Source: Caulobacter sp. 32-67-35
GTDB taxonomy: Bacteria; Pseudomonadota; Alphaproteobacteria; Caulobacterales; Caulobacteraceae
DNA length: 64,000 nucleotides
NCBI GenBank assembly: GCA_002280875.1
Contig: NCEV01000006.1
Coordinates: 35,710-99,709, forward strand
Direction of reading: 5' to 3'
A program made the position numbers and the translations under genes. Positions within the stretch are counted from its first letter, which is position 1; every line of letters begins with the position of its first letter. Under the pieces are notes generated by a model. That model worked only from the letters and a program-made list of their open reading frames with translations, did not search any database and had not been told where the DNA came from. This document shows positions 35,711 to 44,751 of this stretch, piece by piece.

Positions 35711-37495
35711 CTAGCGGATCGGCGTGTCGGCCAGAACCGACGCGCCGCCGGGCGCGGCGCGCAGGCGGGCCGTGGCCAGTTCGTCGAGAATGGCCTGCGA
35801 GCGCGGGTCGCCCAGGATCCAGGCCGAGGCCGCGAGGGTCTGCATCGAGGTCGAGCTGATGCCCAGGGCCTGTTCCAGGGCCTCGAACGGCGACTTGCCG
35901 CCATCCATGCGCTTGAGGCGCACGTCGCCCTTCAGGTTGGCCAGGCTCTTGGCCTTGTCGACCGCGTCATAGAAGCCGCCCAGCTCGTCGACAAGGCCCA
36001 GCTGCTTGGCCTGCTCGCCGGTCCAGACGCGGCCCTTGGCCAGTTCGCGCACGCGCTCGGGCGGCAGCTTGCGCCCTTCGGCGACGCGGGTGATGAAGCC
36101 GGCATAGATGCGGTCCATCCAGCCGGCGAACTTGGCGCGCTGCTCGCTGGTGAAGCCGTCGCCCGCGCCAAAGGCGCCGGCATAGTCGCCGCCCACATGG
36201 ATCTCGCGGGCGTCGACACCAAAGCGGGCCAGGGCCTCGCCCACGGCGAACTTGCCGCCATAGACGCCGATCGAACCGGTCAGGGTGGTGGGCTCGGCGA
36301 TGATCGACGAGGCCGCGCTGCTGATCCAGTAGCCGCCCGATGCGGCATAGGTGCCCATGCTGACCACCACCGGCTTGCCGGCCGCCTTGGCGGCCTTCAC
36401 GGCAGCCAGGATCTGTTCCGAAGCGGTGTCCGAACCGCCGGGCGAGGACACCCGGAAGACGATCGCCTTGACGTCCTTGTCGGCCGCGGCGTCGTGGATC
36501 GCCTTGGCCACGTCGTCGGAATAGACCGTGCTGTCGCCGCCGAACGGCGAGGCGGTGTTGCTGGTTCCAGTGATGATCGGGCCCTCGGCGCCGATCACCG
36601 CGATGGCCGGGCCGGTCTTGACCGAAGGGCGCTTGGACCGCGCGGCGTAGTCGTCGAAATCGATCAGCTTTGCGCCCTTGCCGGCGCGCTCCAGAATCTG
36701 GGTCTGCAGGTCGTTGACCTGGCCAACCCGGTCGATCAGGCCCTTGGCCTGGGCTTCCTGGGCGCTGTAGGGGCCAGCCTCCAGGTCGCGGATCAGGGCG
36801 GCGGGATCCTTCATGCGGTCTGCCGCAGCCGCCGTCAGGGTCGAGCGATAGACCGAACCCATCCAGGACAGCGACGACTCGCGGTGGGCCTGGGTGTAGT
36901 CGCTATAGAGGTAGGGATTGACCGCGTTCTTGTACTCGTGGCGCTGCTCGTAGTCGGCCTTGACGCCGTACTTGTCGAAGAAGCGCTTGAAGAACAGCGA
37001 CTCGCTGGCCACGCCCACGGCCTGGAACGAGCTGTCGGGCTGCATCCAGAACTCGCTGGAGGCGGCCCCCAGCATATAGGTCGAGGTGATCATGCCCGAA
37101 GGGTAGAGCCCCTGGCTGTGCGCATAGACCGGCTTCTTGCCGACCGAGCGGAAATGCTTGAAGGCCCGGCGCAGCTCATCGGCTGTCGCCGGCGCCATGC
37201 CGCCCTCGGGCAGGCGCACGAACAGCGCCTTGACCTTGTCGTCCGTCTCGGCGCGACGCAGGGTCTCGATCACCGACATCACAGAGCCACCGCCGCCGCC
37301 AAACGCAGCGAAGGGGTTCTGCGCCGCCTGATCGGTCAGGCCGCTGCGCAGATCCAGATGCAGAACCGAGTGGGCGGGAACCGGGGCCGGGCGCGCGGCG
37401 CCGGCGGCCATGACGATCAACAGGAAGGGAACGCCGACCAGGAACAACACCAGGCCGGCGAACACGCCCGCCACGGTCAGGAAGAACTGCTTCAT
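35711..37495 (-). CDS. sppA: signal peptide peptidase SppA, long (67K) type
   Basis: 594 residues from ATG 37495 (MKQFFLTVAG); the frame opens six codons earlier. One N-terminal membrane anchor (VFAGLVLFLVGVPFLLIVMAAG), then two tandem SppA domains. The nucleophile Ser386 is in YAASGGYWIS of the second domain and the family's general-base Lys is in the GKKPVYAHSQG region of the first; TLTGSIGVYGGK is the conserved glycine strand. It degrades leftover signal peptides in the inner membrane, facing the periplasm. Alone, between tRNA-Pro and the sulfotransferase gene. Confidence 0.93.
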   Translation of the reverse strand: MKQFFLTVAGVFAGLVLFLVGVPFLLIVMAAGAARPAPVPAHSVLHLDLRSGLTDQAAQNPFAAFGGGGGSVMSVIETLRRAETDDKVKALFVRLPEGGMAPATADELRRAFKHFRSVGKKPVYAHSQGLYPSGMITSTYMLGAASSEFWMQPDSSFQAVGVASESLFFKRFFDKYGVKADYEQRHEYKNAVNPYLYSDYTQAHRESSLSWMGSVYRSTLTAAAADRMKDPAALIRDLEAGPYSAQEAQAKGLIDRVGQVNDLQTQILERAGKGAKLIDFDDYAARSKRPSVKTGPAIAVIGAEGPIITGTSNTASPFGGDSTVYSDDVAKAIHDAAADKDVKAIVFRVSSPGGSDTASEQILAAVKAAKAAGKPVVVSMGTYAASGGYWISSAASSIIAEPTTLTGSIGVYGGKFAVGEALARFGVDAREIHVGGDYAGAFGAGDGFTSEQRAKFAGWMDRIYAGFITRVAEGRKLPPERVRELAKGRVWTGEQAKQLGLVDELGGFYDAVDKAKSLANLKGDVRLKRMDGGKSPFEALEQALGISSTSMQTLAASAWILGDPRSQAILDELATARLRAAPGGASVLADTPIR

Positions 37496-37614
37496 CGAAG
37501 ATCCCGTCACCAATTCAGTCGCAAGCTAACGACTGTCGCGTCCCGGTACAAATGAACAGCGCGCGCACACTGTGCAAGGGACAGGAAGAAAAAGGGATTT
37601 TAAGGCGGGAAAAA

Positions 37615-37691
37615 TGGTCGGAGTGGCAGGATTTGAACCTGCGACCCCTGCGTCCCGAACGCAGTGCTCTACCAGACTGAGCCACACTCCG
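37615..37691 (-). tRNA. tRNA-Pro (anticodon CGG)
   Basis: Full cloverleaf on the minus strand: acceptor CGGAGTG/CACTCCG, D arm GGCTCAGTCTGGTAGAGC, anticodon stem CTGCG with loop TTCGGGA (anticodon CGG), T arm GCAGGTTCAAATCCTGC, discriminator A and encoded CCA. 77 nt. Confidence 0.97.
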
Positions 37692-37842
37692 ACTTGGAGG
37701 GCGGCTTATAGAGGCGCGGTCGCCCCCTCGCAAGGGTCAATTATGGCGCTCGAAAAAGAAGTTCAAAGCGACGTTGCATCCATCCGACTCCTGCGCTATC
37801 TCCACCGCCTCGCCGAGCCCCACGGGGTTTTGCCGTTCCTGC

Positions 37843-37916
37843 TGGGGAATGGTGTAATGGTAACACAGCGGTTTTTGGTACCGTCGTTCTAGGTTCGAGT
37901 CCTAGTTCCCCAGCCA
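37843..37916 (+). tRNA. tRNA-Gln (anticodon TTG)
   Basis: Acceptor TGGGGAA/TTCCCCA, D arm with GGTAACAC, anticodon loop TTTTGGT (anticodon TTG), T arm CTAGGTTCGAGTCCTAG, discriminator G and encoded CCA. 74 nt. Divergent from tRNA-Pro. Confidence 0.97.
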
Positions 37917-38268
37917 CTTCTCCTTTTCTGCGAAGAACGCCTGGCGGCTGCTGCCGCCTTGCGGCGCCATGTCCGCCGTGGGCGGTCTTTGCCCGCGGGG
38001 CCGCGCGCTCGGGTATCGATTCTCAATGTCGAGAGTTGAGTCTCTGGTCTAGCTGAGACCTTCGGTCGAACTTTGTTACATTTGACCAGGCCAGCCCTGC
38101 ATGAATCCGAGCGTGATCGCGGGTTACGTACCAACGGTCTTTATTTGGCGGTCCGAAACAGAAAAGATCGGTCGAAGAATCGATCTGCGGGTTCAATTAT
38201 TCCAGTCAGTACTTGTATTCCGACGTAAGGGGTGTATTTCGAATTAAAGCCTGATTGGAGACGTAATC
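37917..38268. other. upstream region of mucR with a cluster of GANTC sites
   Basis: No gene. Four GANTC sites occur in about 165 bp (38018, 38038, 38103, 38177), more than expected in GC-rich DNA. In Caulobacter GANTC is methylated by CcrM and read by GcrA. The last 60 bases before the ATG are AT-rich, and SD TTGGAG lies at 38255-38260. A minus-strand frame across 37889-38134 overlaps the tRNA and is not credible. Confidence 0.45.
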
Positions 38269-38709
38269 ATGGAAGACAAAGCCTCGCTCATCGAGCTGAC
38301 TGCGGAAATCGTGGCCAACTATGTCGCGAATAACAGCACGCCGGTGTCCGATCTTCCGGCTCTGATTCGCGCCACGCATGACGCTCTTGCTGGTATTGGT
38401 TCGCCAGAAGCGCCCGTCGTCGAAGCCGTTACGAAGGCTACTGCGGCGCAGATTCGCAAGAGCATCACGCCCGACGCTCTGATCAGCTTTGAAGACGGCA
38501 AGCCTTACAAGACGCTGAAGCGTCACCTGACCACGCACGGCATGACCGTCGCCGAATACAAGGCCAAGTGGGGCCTGCCCAACGACTATCCGACCACGGC
38601 GCCCGCCTATAGTGAAGCCCGCTCGGCCATGGCCAAGGCTCTGGGTCTGGGTCAGGGCGGCCGCAAGGCCAAGAGCCCGGCCAAGGCGCCGCGCGCTCGC
38701 AAGGCCTAG
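38269..38709 (+). CDS. MucR/Ros-family transcriptional regulator (first copy)
   Basis: 146 residues. N-terminal oligomerisation helix (LIELTAEIVANYVANNSTPVSDLPALIRATHDAL) and C-terminal Ros-type zinc-finger-like DNA-binding domain (FEDGKPYKTLKRHLTTHGMTVAEYKAKWGLPNDYPTTAP...). The family position that is Cys in Ros is Ser here (LISFEDG), so this copy probably does not bind zinc by the standard Cys2His2 set. In Caulobacter the two MucR proteins act with the cell-cycle circuit to repress CtrA-dependent genes. A second copy is at 57104-57523. Own terminator at 38732. Confidence 0.93.
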   Translation: MEDKASLIELTAEIVANYVANNSTPVSDLPALIRATHDALAGIGSPEAPVVEAVTKATAAQIRKSITPDALISFEDGKPYKTLKRHLTTHGMTVAEYKAKWGLPNDYPTTAPAYSEARSAMAKALGLGQGGRKAKSPAKAPRARKA

Positions 38710-38731
38710 GTTTTTCGACATCTTTCGAAGA

Positions 38732-38760
38732 GGGGCTGGCCGCGAGGCTGGCCCCTTTTT
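38732..38760. terminator. terminator after mucR copy 1
   Basis: GGGGCTGGCC-GCGA-GGCTGGCCCC (ten pairs with two G-T) followed by TTTTT. Confidence 0.85.
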
Positions 38761-38769
38761 GATTCAGCC

Positions 38770-40569
38770 TCAGGCGGAAGCACGCCCCGCTTCCGGCGCG
38801 GGAGCGGCGAAGGTTCGGGTCAGGATCTCGACCAGTTGCGAGACCTCGATCGGCTTGGCGACGATGGCGTCCATACCGGCCTGGATATAGAGCGACCGCT
38901 CGTGGGTCAGCACGCTGGCCGTGACCGCGATGATCGGGGTGCGCGCTCGGCCGGTCGAACCCTCGCGAGCGCGGATCGCCCGGGTCGCTTCCACGCCGTC
39001 CATGCCGGGCATGTGGATGTCCATCAGGATGGCGTCCCAGCGGTGGCCTTCCCACATCGCCAGGGCGTCGCGGCCATCGACCGCGAACTGGCCGCTGACG
39101 CCCAGATGGCTCAGCAGGGTCAGCAGGACGGTGCGATTGGTGTCGTTGTCGTCGACCACCAGGATCCTGGGCGGGGCCTGTTCATCGACTGGCGCCGCGA
39201 TCAGGGGCGCCGCGGCGCTGGCGACCGCCTCGACCTCGCGCATGGCGACCGAGAACCTGAAGCACGTGCCACCGCCGGGGAGGGCGGAAAAGTCGATCTG
39301 CCCGCCCATCAGGCCGACCAGTTCCTTGCAGATCGCCAGGCCCAGGCCAGCGCCGCCTGCGCGGCGGGTGCTGGAACTGTCCAATTGGGCGAACTTGCCA
39401 AAGACCAGGTCGCGCTGGCTTTCGGGAATGCCGCCGCCAGTGTCCTCGACCGTGAAAATCAGGGTCGTGGTGTCGCCGGCAACGCTGACCCGGACCTCGC
39501 CGATGTCCGTGAACTTTATGGCGTTGGAGATCAGGTTGCTCAGCACCTGACGCAGGCGCTCGGGATCGCCCAGGCGCCAGCCGGCGGCCGACCGCGCGAT
39601 ATCGAGCGAAAAGGTCAGCCCCTTTTCGCGGGCCAGTCCGCCATAGAGCTGCTGCAGGGTTTCCAGCACGCCCTCCAGGGAGAACGGCGTGGGGATGATC
39701 TCCATCCGCCCGGCCTCGATCCTGGAAATGTCGAGAATGGCGTTGATCACGCCCAGCAAGGAATGGCCCGAGCGGGTGATGACGCTCAGGCGCTGCTTCT
39801 GTTCCGCATCCAGCGCGCCGGCCTCCATGATCTGGGCCATGCCCAGCACGCCGTTCAGGGGCGTGCGGATTTCATGGCTCATGGTGGCCAGGAAGTCTGT
39901 CTTGGCGCGGTTGGCGGCCTGGGCGGCCAGGGCCAGGGCCTCGGCCTTGGCCTGCAGCCGGCGGTTCTCCTGCAGTTCGCGCTGCAGATCGGCGTTCAGC
40001 GCGTCGCTGGCCAGGCGGGCTCGGATTTCCCGTCCCACCACGCCGCGCATCAGGGTCGACATGCCCAGCGCCGCGAAGGCGCCGGCCAGGCCCATGAACA
40101 TGTAGGTATTGATCATGTCGTCCGGCGCCCGACGCGCCATCCACACCAGACCCGCCACCGCCGCTCCGACGCTCAGTATGGCGACCCGGCGCGTGGGCGA
40201 CGCCGTGGCGAACACCAGGGCCATCAGGATGAAATAGACCAGCTTCTGGGGCTCGAAATGAAGGCTCTGATAGGCGACGACATTGGCCAGGAACAGGCTG
40301 TTCATGCCCAGCACCAGGGCTTCCAGGCGCACGCCGCCCACATCGCCGCGCCGCAGGCGATTCCACGTCGCCAGGCCGTAGGCGGCCGCAATAATCGACA
40401 GGCCCGTCAGAATGAAAAGCGCGGCGCCCGTCTCGAAAAACGGATGCGAGAAGCTGATCACGCAGTAATACAGTGCCGCAGCGAGAAGATAACCGCGCAC
40501 GATTGGCACATAGGCCTGCATCAGCGCCGCGGCGGCGAGTGGGGCGTTTCGGGTGGCTGGTGGTGTCAA
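38770..40569 (-). CDS. hybrid sensor histidine kinase/response regulator
   Basis: 599 residues. Start TTG 40569 is supported by AGAGGG six bases upstream; the next ATG (40521) has no SD. Six membrane helices in the first 175 residues (YLLAAALYYCVISF; ALFILTGLSIIAAAYG; and others), a coiled coil (NADLQRELQENRRLQAKAEALALAAQAANRAK), HisKA with SHEIRTPLNGVLG, HATPase (NLISNAIKFT; DTGGGIPESQ; GAGLGLAICKELV) and a receiver with Asp in AILMDIHMPGMDG and Lys in IVAKPIE. Convergent with mucR. The signal sensed is unknown; probably something in or at the membrane since no large periplasmic part exists. Confidence 0.92.
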   Translation of the reverse strand: MTPPATRNAPLAAAALMQAYVPIVRGYLLAAALYYCVISFSHPFFETGAALFILTGLSIIAAAYGLATWNRLRRGDVGGVRLEALVLGMNSLFLANVVAYQSLHFEPQKLVYFILMALVFATASPTRRVAILSVGAAVAGLVWMARRAPDDMINTYMFMGLAGAFAALGMSTLMRGVVGREIRARLASDALNADLQRELQENRRLQAKAEALALAAQAANRAKTDFLATMSHEIRTPLNGVLGMAQIMEAGALDAEQKQRLSVITRSGHSLLGVINAILDISRIEAGRMEIIPTPFSLEGVLETLQQLYGGLAREKGLTFSLDIARSAAGWRLGDPERLRQVLSNLISNAIKFTDIGEVRVSVAGDTTTLIFTVEDTGGGIPESQRDLVFGKFAQLDSSSTRRAGGAGLGLAICKELVGLMGGQIDFSALPGGGTCFRFSVAMREVEAVASAAAPLIAAPVDEQAPPRILVVDDNDTNRTVLLTLLSHLGVSGQFAVDGRDALAMWEGHRWDAILMDIHMPGMDGVEATRAIRAREGSTGRARTPIIAVTASVLTHERSLYIQAGMDAIVAKPIEVSQLVEILTRTFAAPAPEAGRASA

Positions 40570-40649
40570 ACCCGACCCTCTGACCTGTTGCTGGCCCCCA
40601 CCAGACCAGAACTGTAGCAGTCAATCGTTAAGTCTTGCTTTGAGTCGCG

Positions 40650-41198
40650 CTAGACCCCCCTCAAGGCCAGGCCCGGCGCATCGGGCTGACGCTGGCCGCC
40701 GCCGTTCAGCGGGCGCTGCATCCAGACCAGATCGACCCAGCGACCAAACTTGTGGCCCATGTCCGGAAAGACGCCGCGCTGTTCAAAGCCCAGGGCCGCA
40801 TGCAGGCCGATGGAGGCGGTGTTGCCGCTGTCGCCGATCACCGCGCACATCTGGCGAAGACCCAGAGCCTCGCACTGCGCGATCAGGGCGCCCAGCAGGG
40901 CCTTGCCGACGCCCTTGCCCACGGCGTCGGGTGAAACATAGACGCTGTCCTCGACCGTGTAGCGATAGGCGGCGCGCAGGCGGAACGGGCCGGCATAGGC
41001 ATAGCCCAGCACGACGCCGTCCTGCTCGGCGACCAGATAGGGCAGGCCGCGTTCCAGGAAGGCCGCGCGGCGACGGGCCATCTCGTCCTGCGCCGGCGGA
41101 TCTTCTTCGAAGGTGCCCAGGCCGTTCAGGACGTTCCAGGCATAGATCGCCGTAATTGCCGGAAGGTCGGCGTCGGTTGATGGGCGGACGATGACCAA
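40650..41198 (-). CDS. GNAT-family N-acetyltransferase (phosphinothricin-acetyltransferase-like)
   Basis: 182 residues. Starts with the Pat-like VRPSTDADLPAITAIYAWNVLNGLGTFEEDPP, has the acetyl-CoA-binding motif VSPDAVGKGVGKALLGALI and GNTASIGLHAALGFEQRGVFPDMGHKFGRWVDLVWMQ, all typical of the PAT/YncA branch that acetylates phosphinothricin, methionine sulfoximine or similar amino acids. The true substrate is not known. The start lies 2 bp from the stop of the oligopeptidase B gene, so they are likely co-transcribed. Confidence 0.88.
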   Translation of the reverse strand: MVIVRPSTDADLPAITAIYAWNVLNGLGTFEEDPPAQDEMARRRAAFLERGLPYLVAEQDGVVLGYAYAGPFRLRAAYRYTVEDSVYVSPDAVGKGVGKALLGALIAQCEALGLRQMCAVIGDSGNTASIGLHAALGFEQRGVFPDMGHKFGRWVDLVWMQRPLNGGGQRQPDAPGLALRGV

Positions 41199-41200
41199 GC

Positions 41201-43378
41201 CTAGGCCTCCCAGCCCTTGTCGACGGCCCAGACCGCGAAGGCGTAGTCGAGCGCGATTTCCTTGAGGAAATCAAACCGGCCCGAGGCCCCGCCATGTCCG
41301 GCCTCCATGTTGATCTTCAGCAGCACCGGCTTGCCGCTGGTGGTGGCCGGCCGCAGCTTGGCCACCCACTTTTCAGGTTCCCAATAGGTGACGCGCGGGT
41401 CGGAGAGACCGCCGGTGGCCAGGATCGCCGGATAGGGCTTGGCCGCGATATTGTCATAGGGGCTGTAGCTGGCAATGTAGTCATAGGCCGCCGCGTCCTC
41501 CAGCGGATTGCCCCATTCGGGCCATTCGGGCGGGGTCAGGGGCAGGGTAGTGTCGCTCATGGTGTTGACCACGTCGACGAACGGCACCGCCGCGATGATC
41601 CCGGCGAACAGGTCGGGCCGCATGTTGGTGATGGCGCCCATCAGCAGGCCGCCGGCCGAGCCACCATAGGCCACGGTGCGCTCCGGCTTGCCATAGCCGG
41701 CCGCGTGCAGGTGCTCGGCGCAGGCGATGAAGTCGGTAAAGGTGTTCTTCTTCTTGTCCTTCTTGCCGTCCAGGAACCAGCTCCAGCCCTTTTCCGAGCC
41801 GCCGCGCGGGCAGGCCGTGGCCCAGATCCAGCCGCGATCCACCAGGCTGAAATTGCGGATAGAGAAGCTGGCCTCCATCGAGATGCCATAGCTGCCATAG
41901 CCGTACAGCAGCAGCGGAGCCGACCCATCCAGCCGGGTCCCCTTCTTCATCAGCACGAAGATCGGCACCTCCGTACCGTCCGACGCCTTGGCGTTCAGGC
42001 GGCGGGTCTCGTACCTGGCCGGATCGTGGCCTGACGGGATCTCCTGGGTCTTGCGCAGGGTCCGCTGGCGGCTGGTCATGTCGTAGTCGAACCACTGCCG
42101 GGGCGTGGTCATCGAGTTGTAGACGAAGCGAACCGTGGTGGTGTCGTACTCGTAGCCGCCCTCGAGGCTGAGCGCATAGGCGGCCTCGTCGAAGCCGACG
42201 ACGTGCTCCTCGCCACCCGCTGCGGTGATAACGATACGATTGACGGCGTCCACCTTCTCCAGCCGCGCGAAGTGGTTCTTGAACGCAGTCATGCCCATGA
42301 TCAGGCGGCCGGGGGTGTGGGCCACCCAGTCCTTCCAGTGCGCCTTGCCGGGCGTGGCCTCGGGCGCGGTGACCAGCTTCCAGTCGACGGCGCCGTCGGC
42401 GTTGGTGCGGATCACGAAGTGGTCGTTCCAGTGGTCCAGCTCGTAGCGCAAACCCACCGTGCGGGGCTCGACGACGACAGGCTTGGCGGTCGGGTCGCTG
42501 GCCGGGATCAGCAGGGCCTCGCTGGTTTCCTGGTTGCCGCAGCTGATGACGATGAACTTCTCGGACGACACCGTACCGACGCCGATGAAGAAGCCATCGT
42601 CCGGCTCGTCATAGATCAGCACGTCGTCCTTGGCGCCGCCGCGCGCGGGGCGGCGATAGATCCTGGCCGGGCGGCCGTTGTCATCCCGGAAGGTCCAGAA
42701 CAGCCACTGGCTGTCGGGCGAGAAGCAGAAGTCGCCGGTGGTGCTCTCGACCGGGCTTTCCAGCACAGCGCCGGTGGCCAGATCCTTGACGTGGATGCGA
42801 TAAACCTCCGAGCCCTGCTCATCGACAGCGAAGGCATAGAGCTTGTGGTCGGGCGAATGGCCGGCGGCGCCGACCTGGTAGAAGGCCTTGCCCTTGCTCT
42901 CGGTCTCTTCGTTCAGCAGAACCTGCTCAGGCCCGCCGGCGCGCGGCTTGCGCGCATGGATCGGATGCTGCGCGCCGATCTCGAAGCGGGTGTAATATTC
43001 CCAGGCGCCGTCAGGGGCCGGGACGCTGGCGTCGTCCTGCTTGATGCGGCCCTTCATCTCCTCGAACATCGCCGTCTGCAGCGGCTCCGTCGAGGCCAGC
43101 ATGGCCTTGGTGTAGGCGTTCTCTGCGGTCAGGTGTTCCTTGACGTCGGCCTTGATCAGCGAGGGGTCGCGCAGCACCTTCTGCCAGTTGTCGTCCTTCA
43201 TCCACGCATAGTCGTCGACCCGAACACGGCCCAGCTGCTCGATGCGCTTGGGTTCCTTCTTGGCGACGGGCGGGACGGGGCGAGCAGATTGGGGTGCGGA
43301 CATGGAGATTCCGGGAATGAAAACGGGACCTGAAGTAAGGACGGCGGCGGCGCTCGTCATCATCTGACGTCGGTTCAT
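41201..43378 (-). CDS. S9 family peptidase, oligopeptidase B type
   Basis: 725 residues from ATG 43378; the frame opens seven codons earlier. The N-terminus MNRRQMMTSAAAVLTSGPVF has a Tat-like twin arginine and hydrophobic stretch, so export is possible. A seven-bladed propeller (about 70-420) is followed by the alpha/beta-hydrolase domain with nucleophile Ser in AYGGSAGGLLMGA, the Asp in the GGLSDPRVTYWEPEKW stretch and His in AGHGGASGR. It cleaves short peptides after basic residues. Downstream comes the GNAT gene. Confidence 0.92.
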   Translation of the reverse strand: MNRRQMMTSAAAVLTSGPVFIPGISMSAPQSARPVPPVAKKEPKRIEQLGRVRVDDYAWMKDDNWQKVLRDPSLIKADVKEHLTAENAYTKAMLASTEPLQTAMFEEMKGRIKQDDASVPAPDGAWEYYTRFEIGAQHPIHARKPRAGGPEQVLLNEETESKGKAFYQVGAAGHSPDHKLYAFAVDEQGSEVYRIHVKDLATGAVLESPVESTTGDFCFSPDSQWLFWTFRDDNGRPARIYRRPARGGAKDDVLIYDEPDDGFFIGVGTVSSEKFIVISCGNQETSEALLIPASDPTAKPVVVEPRTVGLRYELDHWNDHFVIRTNADGAVDWKLVTAPEATPGKAHWKDWVAHTPGRLIMGMTAFKNHFARLEKVDAVNRIVITAAGGEEHVVGFDEAAYALSLEGGYEYDTTTVRFVYNSMTTPRQWFDYDMTSRQRTLRKTQEIPSGHDPARYETRRLNAKASDGTEVPIFVLMKKGTRLDGSAPLLLYGYGSYGISMEASFSIRNFSLVDRGWIWATACPRGGSEKGWSWFLDGKKDKKKNTFTDFIACAEHLHAAGYGKPERTVAYGGSAGGLLMGAITNMRPDLFAGIIAAVPFVDVVNTMSDTTLPLTPPEWPEWGNPLEDAAAYDYIASYSPYDNIAAKPYPAILATGGLSDPRVTYWEPEKWVAKLRPATTSGKPVLLKINMEAGHGGASGRFDFLKEIALDYAFAVWAVDKGWEA

Positions 43379-43519
43379 GATGCTTATTTCCCCAACCAAA
43401 CCGTAAACGATCTCTGCGGCAGAACGCCAACTTGCGGGGCGTAGCGGGTCTGGTCAAACTGATCTGGCAAAGTGCGCCGCCGCGCTTGGAGCGGGGTTTC
43501 GAAAAAGCTAGGGGCGAGG

Positions 43520-44371
43520 ATGGTGTACGACCTGTCCGTCGATCTGATTCAGGCGACGGTGCAGCTTGAGCAGCCGCTCAAGGACGGCTCGCGCACGGTG
43601 GGTACTGGCTTCCTGATCGCCGATATCGACGCCGATGGTCGCCCCCGTACGATCCTGATCACCGCCGCCCATGTCTTTGACCGCATGCCCGCGTTTTCGG
43701 CCAGGATCGGCTATCGCATCCAGGCCAAGGACGGCGCCTGGCGCTATGATCCCCAGACCCTGAAGATCCGCGACGGCGATCATCCGCTGTGGGTCAAGCA
43801 CGCCGGCCGCGACGTCGCCGCCATCGTTGTCGAGGCCCCCCCGGAATTCGCCAGGGCCGCCATCCCTCTGGCCTGGCTGGCCAAGGACGAGACCTTCAGC
43901 GACTACAAGCTGGGTCCTGGCGACGAGATGATGGCCCTGGGCTTCCCGCGTGGCCTGTCTGCCAATCCGGCCGGCTTTCCGATCCTTCGGTCGGGCCGTG
44001 TGGCCTCCTATCCGCTGGCCCCGGCCACCGCCTTTCCAACCTTCCTGATGGATTTCTCGGTGTTTCCCGGAAACTCTGGCGGCCCGGTGTTCATGGCGCA
44101 GGGCGCGCGCCGCCGACCGGGCTCGACCGAGTCCCAAGAGGTGCAGTTCATCGCCGGCATCCTGACCCAGCAGGTCGAGCTCTCCGGTGAGCGTCTCGAG
44201 ATCGGCATCGTCACCCACGCCAAATACATCCGCGAGACCATCGGCCTGCTCGACCAGCCGCCCGCCCTGACGGTGGCGGCCGCGGGGCGGACCCGGATCG
44301 AGCCTGTCGTCGAGGGCGCTACGGCCGCCTCGGCGGCGGTCTCGGCCAGCGCCATGGGCGTGGGCCGCTAG
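43520..44371 (+). CDS. trypsin-like serine peptidase domain protein
   Basis: 283 residues from ATG 43520 (AGGGGCGAGG directly upstream); the frame opens 16 codons earlier. Chymotrypsin-fold triad: His in TAAHVFDRM, Asp in AGRDVAAIVV and Ser in FPGNSGGPVF. No signal peptide, no PDZ domain and no membrane segment is seen, so it is not a DegP/HtrA. It probably acts in the cytoplasm on an unknown substrate. Divergent from oligopeptidase B. Confidence 0.85.
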   Translation: MVYDLSVDLIQATVQLEQPLKDGSRTVGTGFLIADIDADGRPRTILITAAHVFDRMPAFSARIGYRIQAKDGAWRYDPQTLKIRDGDHPLWVKHAGRDVAAIVVEAPPEFARAAIPLAWLAKDETFSDYKLGPGDEMMALGFPRGLSANPAGFPILRSGRVASYPLAPATAFPTFLMDFSVFPGNSGGPVFMAQGARRRPGSTESQEVQFIAGILTQQVELSGERLEIGIVTHAKYIRETIGLLDQPPALTVAAAGRTRIEPVVEGATAASAAVSASAMGVGR

Positions 44372-44443
44372 GAAAAACCTCGGAACCTTCGCGTCCGCGG
44401 ACCCGTTCTTGTGGGGACTATTCACCCCAACAGGAGCAAAGCC

Positions 44444-44626
44444 ATGAGCACCAATCGTGTTGAAGGCGCTATCGACAAGGGCGTCGGCGCCACCAAGGAA
44501 GCCGTCGGCAAGGCCACGGGCAACGAGCGTCTCGAAGCCGAAGGCCTGGCCCAGAAGGCCAAGGGCGACGTCCAGAACAAGGTCGGTCAGGTCCAGGACA
44601 AGATCGGCGACGCCATCAAGAGGTAG
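44444..44626 (+). CDS. CsbD-family stress protein
   Basis: 60 residues from ATG 44444 (CAGGAG upstream). Typical CsbD sequence: NRVEGAIDKGVGATKEAVGKATGNERLEAEGLAQKAKGDVQNKVGQVQDK, built of amphipathic 11-residue-like repeats. Such proteins rise in stress or stationary phase; the molecular role is unknown. Followed by a strong terminator (44652). Confidence 0.93.
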   Translation: MSTNRVEGAIDKGVGATKEAVGKATGNERLEAEGLAQKAKGDVQNKVGQVQDKIGDAIKR

Positions 44627-44651
44627 GGTCTGGTCTTGATAAGACTGACCA

Positions 44652-44682
44652 ACGGCCCCGGGAGAGATCCCGGGGCCGTTTT
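44652..44682 (+). terminator. terminator after csbD-like gene
   Basis: ACGGCCCCGGGA-GAGA-TCCCGGGGCCGT, perfect 12-bp stem, then TTTC. Confidence 0.9.
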
Positions 44683-44751
44683 CGTGTCCGGCCCCACGCG
44701 ATTACGTCGGAGGTAATGGCATGGCGGCCGGGCTCGGCCTAGCTTGCCGTC

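Noticed and set aside
37889-38134. 81-codon minus-strand frame next to tRNA-Gln
   Set aside because: Overlaps the tRNA and is Arg/Ser-rich without family resemblance.
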